Positions 52,977-63,765 of a DNA stretch of 64,000 nt are shown here, piece after piece. The translations under genes were made by a program, and so were the position numbers. Location: contig CAVTLC010000037.1 in assembly GCA_963735445.1 (NCBI GenBank), forward strand, positions 1 through 64,000, read 5' to 3'. The notes under the pieces were generated by a model, which was not told the DNA's origin, made no database searches, and saw only the letters and a program-made list of their open reading frames with translations. The DNA comes from AP-15 sp963735445. Lineage in GTDB: Bacteria > Pseudomonadota > Alphaproteobacteria > ATCC43930 > CGMCC-115725. Each line of letters starts with the position of its first letter. The stretch's first letter is position 1.

Positions 52977-54203
52977 ATGCTACTTGCGCGTTTGTTCGAG
53001 CGGATTATCACTGAAGGTCGTCTGCGAGTAATCGATGCCGGCGGGGGCCTCCACGACTTTGCCGGAGCGCCGGGGCCAAGCGCCGCAATTCGGCTCAAAG
53101 ACCCCGCGTTACATCGCAAACTTGTTATTCGGCCGAATCTATATTTTCCGGAGGCCTTTGTTGACGGCAGCCTGACGATCGAAGAGGGAAGTCTTTACGA
53201 CCTTCTCGATCTGTTGCAGATGAATCTCGATGCACTGCCCGATGGCGTTCTGTCCCGGCTGCTAAACGGGCAGCACGCGCTTCTGCGCCGCTTTCATCAG
53301 TACAACCCGCTATCGCGCGCGCGGCAGAACGTGGCTCACCACTATGATCTGTCGGACCAGCTTTATGAGCTGTTTCTTGATCGCGACCGGCAATATTCTT
53401 GCGCCTATTTTCGCGGAGACAGCCAGGATATCGAACAGGCGCAGTTCGACAAGAAGCGGCACATAGCCGGAAAATTGTTGTTACAGCCGGGGCAGAAAGT
53501 GCTCGATATTGGCTCGGGCTGGGGCGGCCTGGCGCTCTATATCGCAGCCGAAAGCGGTGCCCAGGTGACGGGCCTGACCCTTTCGGCTGAGCAGCACAAA
53601 GTCGCGACCCGGCGTGCTGCGGCGGCCGGTCTTGCCGACCGAGTGCGTTTTTACCTTCGTGATTACCGCGAGGAGACCGGACAGTACGATCGGATCGTTT
53701 CAGTCGGCATGTTCGAGCATGTCGGCGTCAACCACTACGCCGCGTTTTTCGCCAAGGTCAAGTCGCTGCTGACGAGCGACGGGGTGGCGTTACTGCACTC
53801 GATCGGCCGTATGCAAGGGCCGGGTTCGACCCCACCATGGCTCCGTAAATATATCTTCCCCGGCGGCTATGTCCCGGCCCTCTCCGAGGTCGTGCCGGTG
53901 GTCGAGCGCCAGCGGCTATGGATCACCGACATCGAGATCCTTCGGTTGCATTATGCCCGCACCCTGCGGGCCTGGCGGCGGCGCTTCGAACAGAATCGCG
54001 AGCGTATCAAAGCGATCTACGATGAGCGGTTCTGCCGCATGTGGGAGATGTATCTGGCCGGCTCGGAACTGGCGTTCCGGCGCGGCGGGCAAATGGTGTT
54101 TCAGATGCAGCTCGCCAAATCGCTCGATGCCGTACCGATCGTCCGCGACTACATGGTCGATTGGGAGCGCGAGCGCAGTTCGGAGGCCGACGTCGCCGCC
54201 TGA
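52977..54203 (+). CDS. cfa: Cyclopropane-fatty-acyl-phospholipid synthase
   Basis: A 408-residue SAM-dependent enzyme that adds a methylene bridge to unsaturated acyl chains of membrane lipids. SAM site: VLDIGSGWGGLALYIA. Other hallmarks are YSCAYF, ARQNVAHHYDLSDQLYELFLD and the active-site region IFPGGYVPAL. It follows rplI by 74 nt and is followed by a hairpin. Confidence 0.93.
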   Translation: MLLARLFERIITEGRLRVIDAGGGLHDFAGAPGPSAAIRLKDPALHRKLVIRPNLYFPEAFVDGSLTIEEGSLYDLLDLLQMNLDALPDGVLSRLLNGQHALLRRFHQYNPLSRARQNVAHHYDLSDQLYELFLDRDRQYSCAYFRGDSQDIEQAQFDKKRHIAGKLLLQPGQKVLDIGSGWGGLALYIAAESGAQVTGLTLSAEQHKVATRRAAAAGLADRVRFYLRDYREETGQYDRIVSVGMFEHVGVNHYAAFFAKVKSLLTSDGVALLHSIGRMQGPGSTPPWLRKYIFPGGYVPALSEVVPVVERQRLWITDIEILRLHYARTLRAWRRRFEQNRERIKAIYDERFCRMWEMYLAGSELAFRRGGQMVFQMQLAKSLDAVPIVRDYMVDWERERSSEADVAA

Positions 54204-54206
54204 CGA

Positions 54207-54230
54207 CCCCCAGGTTCCACAGCCTGGGGA
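54207..54230 (+). terminator. Hairpin after cfa
   Basis: CCCCAGG (54208-54214) pairs with CCTGGGG (54223-54229) around an 8-nt loop, 4 nt after the cfa stop. TTCTTCTGTT follows, so the T-tract is broken. It is a plausible weak intrinsic terminator before dnaB. Confidence 0.5.
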
Positions 54231-54276
54231 TTCTTCTGTTCGAGGTTCAGCGGTCCCCCGGTGATAGCCTCGCTGC

Positions 54277-55803
<1,527 letters not shown>

Positions 55804-55833
55804 TCGGCCCTCGCTGCTGATCCTGTCTCGCCA

Positions 55834-56751
55834 ATGGTGAGCGCGGCGATTTTTCATATCGTTGCGCGGGTGCGCGGCGTCGATGCGGCGGAAGCGGTGC
55901 TAGCCGTCCTCGATGAGGCGGTGGAGACGGTTGCGGCGTTTGAAACCTCGCCCGGCGAATGGCGCCTCGAAGCCTATCCGCAATCAAGTGCATTAACGCC
56001 GGCTCTGTCGGCTCAGCTGGCGCTAGCCGCGGTCAGCGCCGGCGGCGAATTGCACGAACTTCGCGAAGAAAGGCTGGCAGCCCGCGACTGGCTTGCGGAA
56101 AACCAGCTCGCCTTTCCGCCGGTTCGCGTTGGGCGCTTCTTTATTTACGGCTCGCATCACCGCAGCCGGGTCCCAGCTGGCGCCCTTGGCATCATGCTCG
56201 ATGCCGCGACCGCGTTTGGCACGGGCGAGCACCCGTCTACTCGCGGCTGCCTCTTGGCGCTTGAGGCGCTGGCACAGCGCCAGCCAATCCGGCATCCCCT
56301 CGATATCGGCACCGGCACCGGCATCTTGGCGATTGCGGCGGCAAAATTATTGCGCCGCCCAGTGCTGGCCAGCGACATTGATGCCGGCTCGGTCTTCGTC
56401 GCCCGGCATAATGTCTCCCGTAATAGCGTTGCGAAGCTGGTGCGGGTCGAGCGCGCGGTCGGCTATCGCGACCGCGCGCTGCGCCGTAATGGCTACGATT
56501 TGATTTTAGCGAATATCCTGGCGCGGCCGCTGGCATTCATGGCGGCGGATCTTGCGCGCCATCTCGCCCCCGGGGGGCGAGCGGTGTTGTCGGGATTGTT
56601 GCGCCGGCAGGAAGCGATCGTGCTGGCGCCGCATCGCGCGCTTGGCCTCGCCCTCGAGGCCAGGATCGTCATCGACGGCTGGTCGACCCTAATTCTGCGG
56701 GCCGGCTCAAACCGAAAAATTGGCAGCGCAATAGCGCGGCCCCACCTATAG
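55834..56751 (+). CDS. prmA: Ribosomal protein L11 methyltransferase
   Basis: A 305-residue PrmA that trimethylates L11. The SAM motif is PLDIGTGTGILAIAAAKL and the catalytic-site region is NGYDLILANILARPL. FGTGEHPSTRGCLLAL is a family signature. It follows dnaB by 30 nt and overlaps the convergent DUF1127 gene by 6 nt. Confidence 0.93.
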   Translation: MVSAAIFHIVARVRGVDAAEAVLAVLDEAVETVAAFETSPGEWRLEAYPQSSALTPALSAQLALAAVSAGGELHELREERLAARDWLAENQLAFPPVRVGRFFIYGSHHRSRVPAGALGIMLDAATAFGTGEHPSTRGCLLALEALAQRQPIRHPLDIGTGTGILAIAAAKLLRRPVLASDIDAGSVFVARHNVSRNSVAKLVRVERAVGYRDRALRRNGYDLILANILARPLAFMAADLARHLAPGGRAVLSGLLRRQEAIVLAPHRALGLALEARIVIDGWSTLILRAGSNRKIGSAIARPHL

Positions 56752-57006
56752 ACCCGATCGGGTGGACAGTCCGGTCAGCCGGGCTTCCGCCGACCAAAAG
56801 CTCGCTTGTTCCGGCGATGGGATCGGATCCGTGTCGAAACCGCGGACCCCGTCACCCTCGATCAGACCACGGATCTGCGAGCGGCGAATGCCGATATCGG
56901 CGAGCGAGCGGTCGTCGAGCGCCATCAACTCGGCATAGGCGCGCTGACGCCGTCGCCAGTCGGCGATGGCGCGGCCCGCCGCAATGAAAAGGTTGAGAAT
57001 GGACAT
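56746..57006 (-). CDS. DUF1127 protein
   Basis: An 86-residue protein with the YjiS-like DUF1127 core WRRRQRAYAELMALDDRSLADIGIRRSQI (residues about 17-46). It is larger than the short type because of a 40-residue tail. Short DUF1127 proteins affect phosphate and RNA metabolism in some alphaproteobacteria. Here the role is unknown. It ends inside the prmA 3' end. Confidence 0.85.
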   Translation of the reverse strand: MSILNLFIAAGRAIADWRRRQRAYAELMALDDRSLADIGIRRSQIRGLIEGDGVRGFDTDPIPSPEQASFWSAEARLTGLSTRSGL

Positions 57007-57142
57007 ACCTATACTCCCGTGCTTGGCTTTTGCTGCACTGCACCCGAAATGGTGTCAGATGGCAGATTCCACGAGCGAAGTTGTTGCAATTCAGCCATGT
57101 GGGGGTTCTGAATAAGTACGCGTGCCGGATGAGGAACTGACC

Positions 57143-59356
57143 ATGACAACCAATCAATCGGCCCCCGACAGCGCCGCGCCCGCCGATGCCGCGATGGGGC
57201 GGCTGCTGCGCGAGGCCAGATCGCCCTATGACCCGGACGGCCTGCGAGCATTGATCAAGGGCGTGCTCGGCGCCCCCGCGGAAATCGGCACCGAATGGCA
57301 CCGCCTCGTCGCCGATCCGATGCCGCCGGCATTAGCGCAGGTGCTCGAACAAATGCAGGGCGAGATGGCCGCCGCTTACCGCGACGGTCTCTCCCGCGAG
57401 GATTTCGCGCGGGTGTCGCGCGCCGACCGGCTCGCATCTCTGCGCCGGGAATTGGCGGCGCGTGGGCTCGACGGCTTTGTCGTGCCGCGCTCGGATGAAC
57501 ATCAGGGCGAGTACGTCCCGCCGCGCGGCCAGCGCCTGACGTGGCTGACTGGCTTTACCGGTTCGGCCGGGCTAGCGGTTGTGCTGCGTGAGCGCGCGGC
57601 ATTGTTTGTTGACGGCCGCTATACCTTGCAGGCGGCGCAGCAGGTCGACGGCAATCTGTTTGAAATCCATCATCTGATCGACGAGCCGCCGGCCCGCTGG
57701 CTCGGCAATGCACTAAAAGCGAGCGAGACCCTGGGCTACGATCCCTGGCTGCACACGCCCAATGAAGTCGAACGCTATCGCGCTGCCGCCGAAAAGGCTG
57801 GCGCCAGCCTGCGCGCTGTCGAGGGCAACCCGCTCGACCGCGTCTGGCAGGACCAGCCGGCGGCACCCTTGGCGCCGGTCGTGCCGCATGCTGATACCTT
57901 TGCCGGCGAAACTGCGCAGTCCAAGCGCGAGCGCCTCGCCCGCGGCCTCGCCGAGGAAGGGGTCGCAGCGGCGGTCTTGACGATGCCCGAATCGATCGCG
58001 TGGCTGCTCAACATCCGCGGTGGTGACGTGCCGCACACGCCCTTGCCGTTGTCGTTTGCGATACTGCGCGGTGACGCCAGCGTTGCCCTGTTCATCGATC
58101 GGCGCAAACTGGCGCCTGATTTCGAACGCCATCTCGGCAATGCCGTGACCGTGCTGCCGCCCGAGCAATTGGGGCCGGCGCTCGATGCACTCGCCGCCCA
58201 GGGTGCGCGGGTGCAGGCCGACCCGGCGACCGCGGCGGCGTGGATCTTCGACCGGCTCGAAAAGGCCGGCGCCAAGATCCACCGCGCCGCCGACCCCTGC
58301 GTGCTGCCAAAAGCCTGCAAAAACACCGCCGAGATCGCCGGCACCCGCGCCGCCCATCGCCGCGACGGCGCGGCGTTGACCCGCTTTCTGGCCTGGCTCG
58401 CACGCGAAGCACCCAAAGGCGGGCTCACCGAAATCGCCGCCAGCGACCGTCTCGAAGCCTTTCGCCGCGAGGGCGAATATTTCCGCGACCTGAGCTTTCC
58501 GACGATCTCGGGCGCCGGCTCGAATGGCGCGATTGTCCACTATCGGGCGATGCCGGAGACCGAAAAGCGGCTCGAACCCGGCAGCCTTTATCTACTCAAT
58601 TCGGGCGCGCAATATCTCGATGGCACCACCGATGTGACGCGTACGATCGCGATCGGCGAGCCGACCCAGGAGATGCGCGATCGTTTTACCCGCGTGTTGA
58701 AGGGCCACATCGCGCTGGCCTTGGCGCGCTTTCCGAAGGGCACGACCGGGACCCAGCTCGACGCCTTTGCGCGACGCGGGTTGTGGCAGGCCGGGCTCGA
58801 TTACGATCACGGCACCGGGCACGGGGTCGGCAGCTATCTCGGCGTGCATGAGGGGCCGCAGCGGATCTCGAAGGCAGCGAGCACCCAGCCCCTGCTGCCC
58901 GGCATGATCATCTCGAACGAGCCCGGCTATTACAAAACCGGCGCCTACGGCATCCGCATCGAGAATTTGGTGCTGGTGCAGCCGGTGGACGGCGGCGGCG
59001 AGCGCGAGATGATGCACTTCGAAACACTGACCCTGGCGCCGATCGACCGCAATCTGATCGAGCCGTCATTGCTCGACGACGCGGAGATCGACTGGCTCGA
59101 CGACTATCACGCCCGTGTCCGAGACACCCTGACGCCGCTCGTCGACCCCGACACCGCGCAGTGGCTCGCCGAGGCCACTCGACCGATCGCCCGCCTGCCA
59201 CACGCCCGCAATCGCGCCCTGCCGTTTCTCGCGCGTCCGGGGCGGAGCGCCCGATTTAGACAGATCCCCTGCATCGACGTTAGCACCGGTACCCGGCCAA
59301 AACGGCTCCTACAACCACTCCTCGTCACACCGGCGAAGGCCGGTGCCCATGGCTGA
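57143..59356 (+). CDS. Aminopeptidase P family (M24) protein
   Basis: A 737-residue Xaa-Pro aminopeptidase. Two creatinase N-terminal domains (RLASLRRELAARGLDGFVVPRSDEHQGEYVP; IAWLLNIRGGDVPHTP) precede the pita-bread domain. Its metal ligands are the Asp residues of GTTDVTRT, the His of HGTGHGVG and the Glu residues of SNEPGYYKTG and IRIENL. The protein is longer than usual at both ends. About 95 extra residues precede the first domain. About 50 follow the usual end (WLAEATRPIAR), and they run into a palindromic repeat that supplies VTPAKAGAHG and the stop. The ATG at 57143 has GAGGA 7 nt upstream. Confidence 0.9.
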   Translation: MTTNQSAPDSAAPADAAMGRLLREARSPYDPDGLRALIKGVLGAPAEIGTEWHRLVADPMPPALAQVLEQMQGEMAAAYRDGLSREDFARVSRADRLASLRRELAARGLDGFVVPRSDEHQGEYVPPRGQRLTWLTGFTGSAGLAVVLRERAALFVDGRYTLQAAQQVDGNLFEIHHLIDEPPARWLGNALKASETLGYDPWLHTPNEVERYRAAAEKAGASLRAVEGNPLDRVWQDQPAAPLAPVVPHADTFAGETAQSKRERLARGLAEEGVAAAVLTMPESIAWLLNIRGGDVPHTPLPLSFAILRGDASVALFIDRRKLAPDFERHLGNAVTVLPPEQLGPALDALAAQGARVQADPATAAAWIFDRLEKAGAKIHRAADPCVLPKACKNTAEIAGTRAAHRRDGAALTRFLAWLAREAPKGGLTEIAASDRLEAFRREGEYFRDLSFPTISGAGSNGAIVHYRAMPETEKRLEPGSLYLLNSGAQYLDGTTDVTRTIAIGEPTQEMRDRFTRVLKGHIALALARFPKGTTGTQLDAFARRGLWQAGLDYDHGTGHGVGSYLGVHEGPQRISKAASTQPLLPGMIISNEPGYYKTGAYGIRIENLVLVQPVDGGGEREMMHFETLTLAPIDRNLIEPSLLDDAEIDWLDDYHARVRDTLTPLVDPDTAQWLAEATRPIARLPHARNRALPFLARPGRSARFRQIPCIDVSTGTRPKRLLQPLLVTPAKAGAHG

Positions 59357-59380
59357 AATGGATCCCGACCTTCGTCGGGA
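59328..59380. repeat. Paired palindromic repeat (VTPAKAGAHG type)
   Basis: CACCGGC (59328-59334) pairs with GCCGGTG (59339-59345) around GAAG. CCCGAC (59364-59369) pairs with GTCGGG (59374-59379) around CTTC. This two-stem unit is a common dispersed element of alphaproteobacteria; its translation gives TPAKAGAHG and MDPDLRREDD. It contains the stop codon of the aminopeptidase. Confidence 0.8.
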
Positions 59381-59445
59381 AGACGATGTGTTGGTGGCGA
59401 AAGCTTCTGGTTCCGAAGTTCGGAGCCGCCCCGCGCCCGATCACA

Positions 59446-59832
59446 TTAGCGCTCGGCGGCTTGCCGCGCCTGTTGCGCTACTTCCCAATTGCGCCCGTCA
59501 AAGAACTTGGCCGGCCGCAACGTCGCGGGGTCGATGCCGTCGAGACAGCGGGCGTTGACGTCAATCTTGTCGGGGTCCGAGCGCGGCACATAAAACGGGT
59601 GCATGCCGCAATGCCGGCAAAAAATGTGCTTGGCGGTGTTGGTGTTGAATTGATAGGTCGCGAGATCGTCGCCGCCTTGCAACAGCTCGAAATCTTCCGG
59701 CGGCACAATCAAGTGCAGAATGCCTTTCTTGCTGCACACCGAGCAGTTGCATTCGAGCAAATCCGCTAGATCGGCGCGCACCCGAAACCGCACCCGTCCG
59801 CAATGACAGCTCCCGTCATAACTTTGGAGCAT
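59446..59832 (-). CDS. GFA-family zinc protein 1
   Basis: A 128-residue protein of the glutathione-dependent formaldehyde-activating (GFA/CENP-V) fold. Zinc ligands: CHCG (residues 9-12), CNCSVC and CRHCG. The family binds structural and catalytic zinc, but its substrates are mostly unknown. It is convergent with the aminopeptidase. Confidence 0.9.
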   Translation of the reverse strand: MLQSYDGSCHCGRVRFRVRADLADLLECNCSVCSKKGILHLIVPPEDFELLQGGDDLATYQFNTNTAKHIFCRHCGMHPFYVPRSDPDKIDVNARCLDGIDPATLRPAKFFDGRNWEVAQQARQAAER

Positions 59833-60035
59833 CGCTCACTCCGCTTTCCCGATCCGCCGTCATTGTAGCACGCTGTCGCCGCGCGCGCGGGCCAGCGATC
59901 ATCCATCCCAGCTTTGGACGCGCGCTCTGAGAGCCCCCGTTTCGCCTACTTCGCTACCCGCATTGAGAGCTCAGGAAACCTAAGCTTGCCGCGGCCCGAG
60001 ATCCTCCGAGATGACAAGATCGAACGACTAGCGGG

Positions 60036-60959
60036 CTAACTGCCGAGGATCGTTCCGACCGGGATCTCGGCCTCGGTCGAGGCGATCTTGGGGCCGTCAT
60101 CGAGACGTACTCTCGACACCTCGACGTAACCGCCTTGCGCGAGGATCCGCAAACCTGCGGGGCCGGCTGCGACCACCTCGCCAATCTTTTTGCCGCGCAC
60201 TGCGCCAAAGGTCGGCGCGGTGATCTTTTTGGCGTCGAACAGATAGAGCTTTTTGTCGCCGTACATAGTCCAGGCGCCGGGCGCCGGGTTGCAGCCGCGG
60301 ATCAGATCATAGACGAAGTCGACATGATGCGCCCAGGTGATGCGGCTTTCGGCCTCGCGCACCCAGCCTTCGTAGGTCGCCTGGCTCTCGTCCTGGGTCG
60401 TCTCGGTAGCGCGGCCGGAGACCACGAGATCGGCGGCCTCGACCAGCGCCTGAATCCCGAGCGGAAAGATCTTGTCGAAATAGAGCGAGCCGGCGGTGTC
60501 GTCGGGGCCGATCGGCACCCGCTTTTGCAAAACCACGGGGCCTTCGTCGAGACCCGGGGTCGGCCGGAAGATCGACAACCCGGTCTCGCTGCGCCCGCGA
60601 ATGATCGCCCACGGGATCGAGGACGGCCCGCGATGCAATGGCAACAATGACGGGTGGAACTGGATCATCCCATGCTTGGGGATCGCGCAGAATTCGGGCG
60701 GCGCGAACAGCAGGACATAAGCCATCACGCCGATATCGGCCTTGAGTTCAGCGAGCGCGGTCTTGGCCTCATCGGCCGAATACTTTGGAAAGCGGTATAC
60801 CGGCAGCTTTCGTTCCTCGGCGGCGGTCACCAGCGGGTCGGGCCGCGCCCCGGGCCGATCCGGGGCGGCAAACACGCCCGCGATCTCGTCGCCGCGCGCG
60901 ATAAAGGCGTCGAGCGCCGCTTTGCCAAAAGCCTGCTGGCCGACGATGACGATGCGCAT
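60036..60959 (-). CDS. Formyltransferase (Fmt/ALDH1L N-domain type)
   Basis: A 307-residue formyltransferase using 10-formyl-tetrahydrofolate. The Rossmann start is MRIVIVGQQAFGKAAL. The catalytic segment HPSLLPLHRGPSSIPWAII and the later GLSIFRPTPGLDEGPVVLQK hold the expected His and Asp. The Fmt-like C-terminal domain (KLYLFDAKKI) follows. It resembles the hydrolase domain of 10-formyl-THF dehydrogenase more than standard Fmt, so it may deformylate the cofactor or modify another substrate. The 203-nt gap to the GFA gene is empty. Confidence 0.83.
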   Translation of the reverse strand: MRIVIVGQQAFGKAALDAFIARGDEIAGVFAAPDRPGARPDPLVTAAEERKLPVYRFPKYSADEAKTALAELKADIGVMAYVLLFAPPEFCAIPKHGMIQFHPSLLPLHRGPSSIPWAIIRGRSETGLSIFRPTPGLDEGPVVLQKRVPIGPDDTAGSLYFDKIFPLGIQALVEAADLVVSGRATETTQDESQATYEGWVREAESRITWAHHVDFVYDLIRGCNPAPGAWTMYGDKKLYLFDAKKITAPTFGAVRGKKIGEVVAAGPAGLRILAQGGYVEVSRVRLDDGPKIASTEAEIPVGTILGS

Positions 60960-61089
60960 TTCACTCCCTCCGATTGTGGCGCTGTGATGCGACAAGGTTC
61001 CACGCTTGGCGGCCCCGCGGCAAGCCCGCAGCGCCGGCAATAACCTCTCGCAGCGAGCCAATCCCGCTGTTTCCGGCGCAGCATCAGGG

Positions 61090-62109
61090 TCAAGCGGGAC
61101 CGCTGACCCCAGCCTCGGCGAAGGTCGCCATGCCGTTGTGGCAGGCGGCGGCGGCTTTCAGCAAGGCGATCGCAAGTGTCGCACCCGAGGCCTCGCCAAG
61201 CCGCATCCCGAGATCGAGCAGCGGCCGCTTGTCCACGCGCTCCAGCAGAACGCGATGTCCCGGCTCGGCCGAGACATGCGCGACGATGCAGTGATCGAGC
61301 GCCCTCGGGTCGGCGGCGAACAATACTGCCGCGGCGGCGGTCGCGGCGTAGCCGTCCAGCACGACCGGTATCCGGCCAAGCCTTGCCGCCATCACCGCAC
61401 CCGTGATCGCGGCCAGTTCGAGCCCGCCGAGCCGGCGCAACATGTCGAACGGATCACTGGCCGCCGGGCGGTGCAACGCTACCGCCTCGCCAACCACACG
61501 GCGCTTGTTGTCGAGTGATTCTCCAACCACACCGGTGCCAGGGCCGGTCCACAGCGTCGCGTCGCCGCCGAATAGAGCCGCGCACAACGCCGCCGCCGAG
61601 GTCGTGTTGCCGATGCCCATTTCGCCGACGGCCAAGGCATCGATGCCGGGCTCGACCGACATCATCCCGTAGGCCATCGCCTTGGCGCATTCCTCCTCGC
61701 TCATGGCCGGCCCTGCAGCGATGTCGCCGGTCGGCTGATCGAGGTTCATCTCGTAGACGCGGAGGTCGGCATCGACGATTCGGCACAGCTGGTTCACCGC
61801 GGCGCCGCCGGCGATGAAATTCTGCACCATTTGGGCGGTGACCGAGGCGGGATACGCCGAAACGCCGCGCGCCGCGACGCCGTGATTGCCGGCGAAGACA
61901 ACAGTGCGCGGATGCTCGACACGCGGCGGATGACGCGCCTGCCATGTCGCGAGCCAGATCGCCAATTCTTCGAGCCGCCCCAGCGATCCTGGGGGCTTTG
62001 TCAACTGCGCCTGGCGTGCGGCGGCCGCGGAGCCGGCTTCGAGATCGGGTCCGGGGAGTTGCGCCAACAGGGCGCGCATCTCGTCAAGCGTAGCTGTCGG
62101 CTCATCCAT
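61090..62109 (-). CDS. cobT: Nicotinate-nucleotide-DMB phosphoribosyltransferase
   Basis: A 339-residue CobT that makes alpha-ribazole phosphate from dimethylbenzimidazole and nicotinate mononucleotide for the lower ligand of cobalamin. LTKPPGSLGRLEELA, VFAGNHGVAARGVSAYP, GEMGIGNTTSAAAL and the C-terminal catalytic Glu in CHNGMATFAEAGV are present. The start ATG 62109 is divergent from cobS, with 102 nt between. Confidence 0.95.
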   Translation of the reverse strand: MDEPTATLDEMRALLAQLPGPDLEAGSAAAARQAQLTKPPGSLGRLEELAIWLATWQARHPPRVEHPRTVVFAGNHGVAARGVSAYPASVTAQMVQNFIAGGAAVNQLCRIVDADLRVYEMNLDQPTGDIAAGPAMSEEECAKAMAYGMMSVEPGIDALAVGEMGIGNTTSAAALCAALFGGDATLWTGPGTGVVGESLDNKRRVVGEAVALHRPAASDPFDMLRRLGGLELAAITGAVMAARLGRIPVVLDGYAATAAAAVLFAADPRALDHCIVAHVSAEPGHRVLLERVDKRPLLDLGMRLGEASGATLAIALLKAAAACHNGMATFAEAGVSGPA

Positions 62110-62211
62110 GGCCTTGTACTCCGGTGGAGCGCGATCCTGTCCCAATGATGCCTCAAGCCCAAGCAGGAAAACCCGAGAGCGGTCGCTGGGCTTTCGGGTA
62201 TCCTCGCGACG

Positions 62212-62991
62212 ATGAGCGCCTCGGAACGACCGACCGGGAGGCGGCCGGGCTATGCTGCCGGCTTCTTCACCGCTGTCGGTTTCTTCACCCGCATCCCGAT
62301 GGCGCGACAGGTTGCGACCGAGTGGACGCTTGTCGACGCCGCCTGGGCTTTCCCGCTGGTCGGAGCCGGCATCGGTGCGGTCGCGGCTTTGGTCTTTCTC
62401 GCCGCCCAGCTGGTCAGATTGGGTGATTGGCCGTCTGCGTTCCTTGCGGTGTTCGCCGGGATTTTGCTCACCGGAGCATTGCATGAGGACGGGCTTGCCG
62501 ATTGCGCCGACGGGATCTTTGGGGGCAACGACCCGGATCGTCGGCTGGCGATCATGCGCGACAGCCGGCACGGAACATATGCTGTGTTGGCGTTGGTGCT
62601 TAGCGTCGGCTTGCGCGCGGCGGCGCTGGCGCAGATCGGCGAAGTGATTTTCGCCGCGCTGGCATTGGTCGCGGCGCATGCCGTGTCACGCGCGTTGTTG
62701 CCGATAGCGATGTCGGTGCTGCCCCCGGCGCGCGGTGACGGTCTCGGCGCCGGGGCAGGTCGGCCGCGCCCGGCCACGAGCATCGCCGGGCTGCTGATTG
62801 GCGTTGCAATCGGCGCCATGGCGCTGGGGCCGCTGCACGGCCTGATCGCAATCGGCGTCGCAGCAGGCGCGGTCGCCGCGACCGCTGCTGTCGTGCAGCG
62901 CCGCATAGCGGGCTACACCGGCGACGTGCTCGGCGCGTTTCAGCAGATCGCCGAGATCACGATCCTCCTCACCGCCGCGGCGTTGCGCTAG
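62212..62991 (+). CDS. cobS: Adenosylcobinamide-GDP ribazoletransferase
   Basis: A 259-residue integral membrane cobalamin synthase that joins adenosylcobinamide-GDP to alpha-ribazole. FFTRIPM near the N-terminus, TGALHEDGLADCADGIFGG and RLAIMRDSRHGTYAVLAL are the family motifs. Six or so hydrophobic helices follow. It shares a divergent control region with cobT. Confidence 0.95.
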   Translation: MSASERPTGRRPGYAAGFFTAVGFFTRIPMARQVATEWTLVDAAWAFPLVGAGIGAVAALVFLAAQLVRLGDWPSAFLAVFAGILLTGALHEDGLADCADGIFGGNDPDRRLAIMRDSRHGTYAVLALVLSVGLRAAALAQIGEVIFAALALVAAHAVSRALLPIAMSVLPPARGDGLGAGAGRPRPATSIAGLLIGVAIGAMALGPLHGLIAIGVAAGAVAATAAVVQRRIAGYTGDVLGAFQQIAEITILLTAAALR

Positions 62992-63054
62992 GTTAGGCTG
63001 CGACCCGCCTTCACTAAAACCGCAACTCAGTTGCGAAGCAGCAGCTCGCCCCAG

Positions 63055-63465
63055 TTAGCCGGGGCTCGGCATCTTCGGGAAGCTCTTGATTTCCCCTTCA
63101 AGCTTCACCCAAGGCTGAGCGCTTTCGCAATAGATCTGCATCGTCGGTTTGACCCAACTTGGATCGGCAAGCGTGCCTGCCGGGATCATGATCACATCCG
63201 GCATAAGTTCGGCCTCGCCGATGATCGGCGAGGAGCAATTCGGGCAAAAACGGCGGTATGTTGCTTTGCCGGTGTCGCCCCGGCCCTCGTACGTCTTTAG
63301 CGGGCCCTGGACGTTTATCGCGGGCTTTGGCACGGCTACGATTACATTAAACGCGGATCCCGACCCCTTTTGGCAAGTGGTGCAATGGCACACCCCCGTG
63401 AAGATGGGCTCCGCCTCGCCCGAGTAGTGCACCTGGCCACAAAGGCACCCGCCCTCGATTTTCAT
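63055..63465 (-). CDS. GFA-family zinc protein 2
   Basis: A 136-residue GFA/CENP-V-fold protein. Zinc ligands: GGCLCGQV, CHCTTCQKGSG and FCPNCSSPI. It differs from the protein at 59.4 kb in length and loops and is a separate paralog. It lies between cobS and the cobalamin riboswitch, on the opposite strand. Confidence 0.9.
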   Translation of the reverse strand: MKIEGGCLCGQVHYSGEAEPIFTGVCHCTTCQKGSGSAFNVIVAVPKPAINVQGPLKTYEGRGDTGKATYRRFCPNCSSPIIGEAELMPDVIMIPAGTLADPSWVKPTMQIYCESAQPWVKLEGEIKSFPKMPSPG

Positions 63466-63575
63466 TCGCCTCTCCGCTCTGCTGAATTACGGTTCGCACC
63501 GCCGGGTGATCTTAGCCGTACCCGTTGCCCTGTTCGAGATTAAACCAAAGACGTCGCCGCGCGGGATGTGTTAGC

Positions 63576-63733
63576 GTCGCTCTCGCGATGCGACAGGGAA
63601 GTCCGGTGCAATGCCGGCGCTGCCCCCGCAACTGTAAGCGGCGAGTCCGCGGCAAAGACCACTGGCCGGGTGTTCGGCTGGGAAGGCGCCGCGGGCGACG
63701 ACCCCGAGCCAGGAGACCTCCGCATCGCGCGAC
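63576..63733 (+). ncRNA. Cobalamin (AdoCbl) riboswitch
   Basis: The hallmark elements appear in order: ACAGGGAAGTCCGGTG, GCCCCCGCAACTGTAAGCGG, CCACTGG, CTGGGAAGGC and the B12 box GAGCCAGGAGACCT (63706-63719). An outer P1 helix pairs CGCGATGCG (63584-63592) with CGCATCGCG (63721-63729), extended by GTCGC/GCGAC. It ends 20 nt before a very strong GGAGGAGG ribosome-binding site for the next gene, which suggests control of translation. Confidence 0.94.
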
Positions 63734-63765
63734 CAGGGACGATTCCTCGGGCGGAGGAGGGACCA

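Noticed and set aside
60827..61093. 88-codon ORF between the formyltransferase and cobT
   Set aside because: Its second half overlaps the formyltransferase in another frame, and the first part matches no family I know.
61090..62679. Long N-terminal extension of cobT
   Set aside because: The extra residues overlap cobS on the other strand and lack family support. ATG 62109 starts the known domain.
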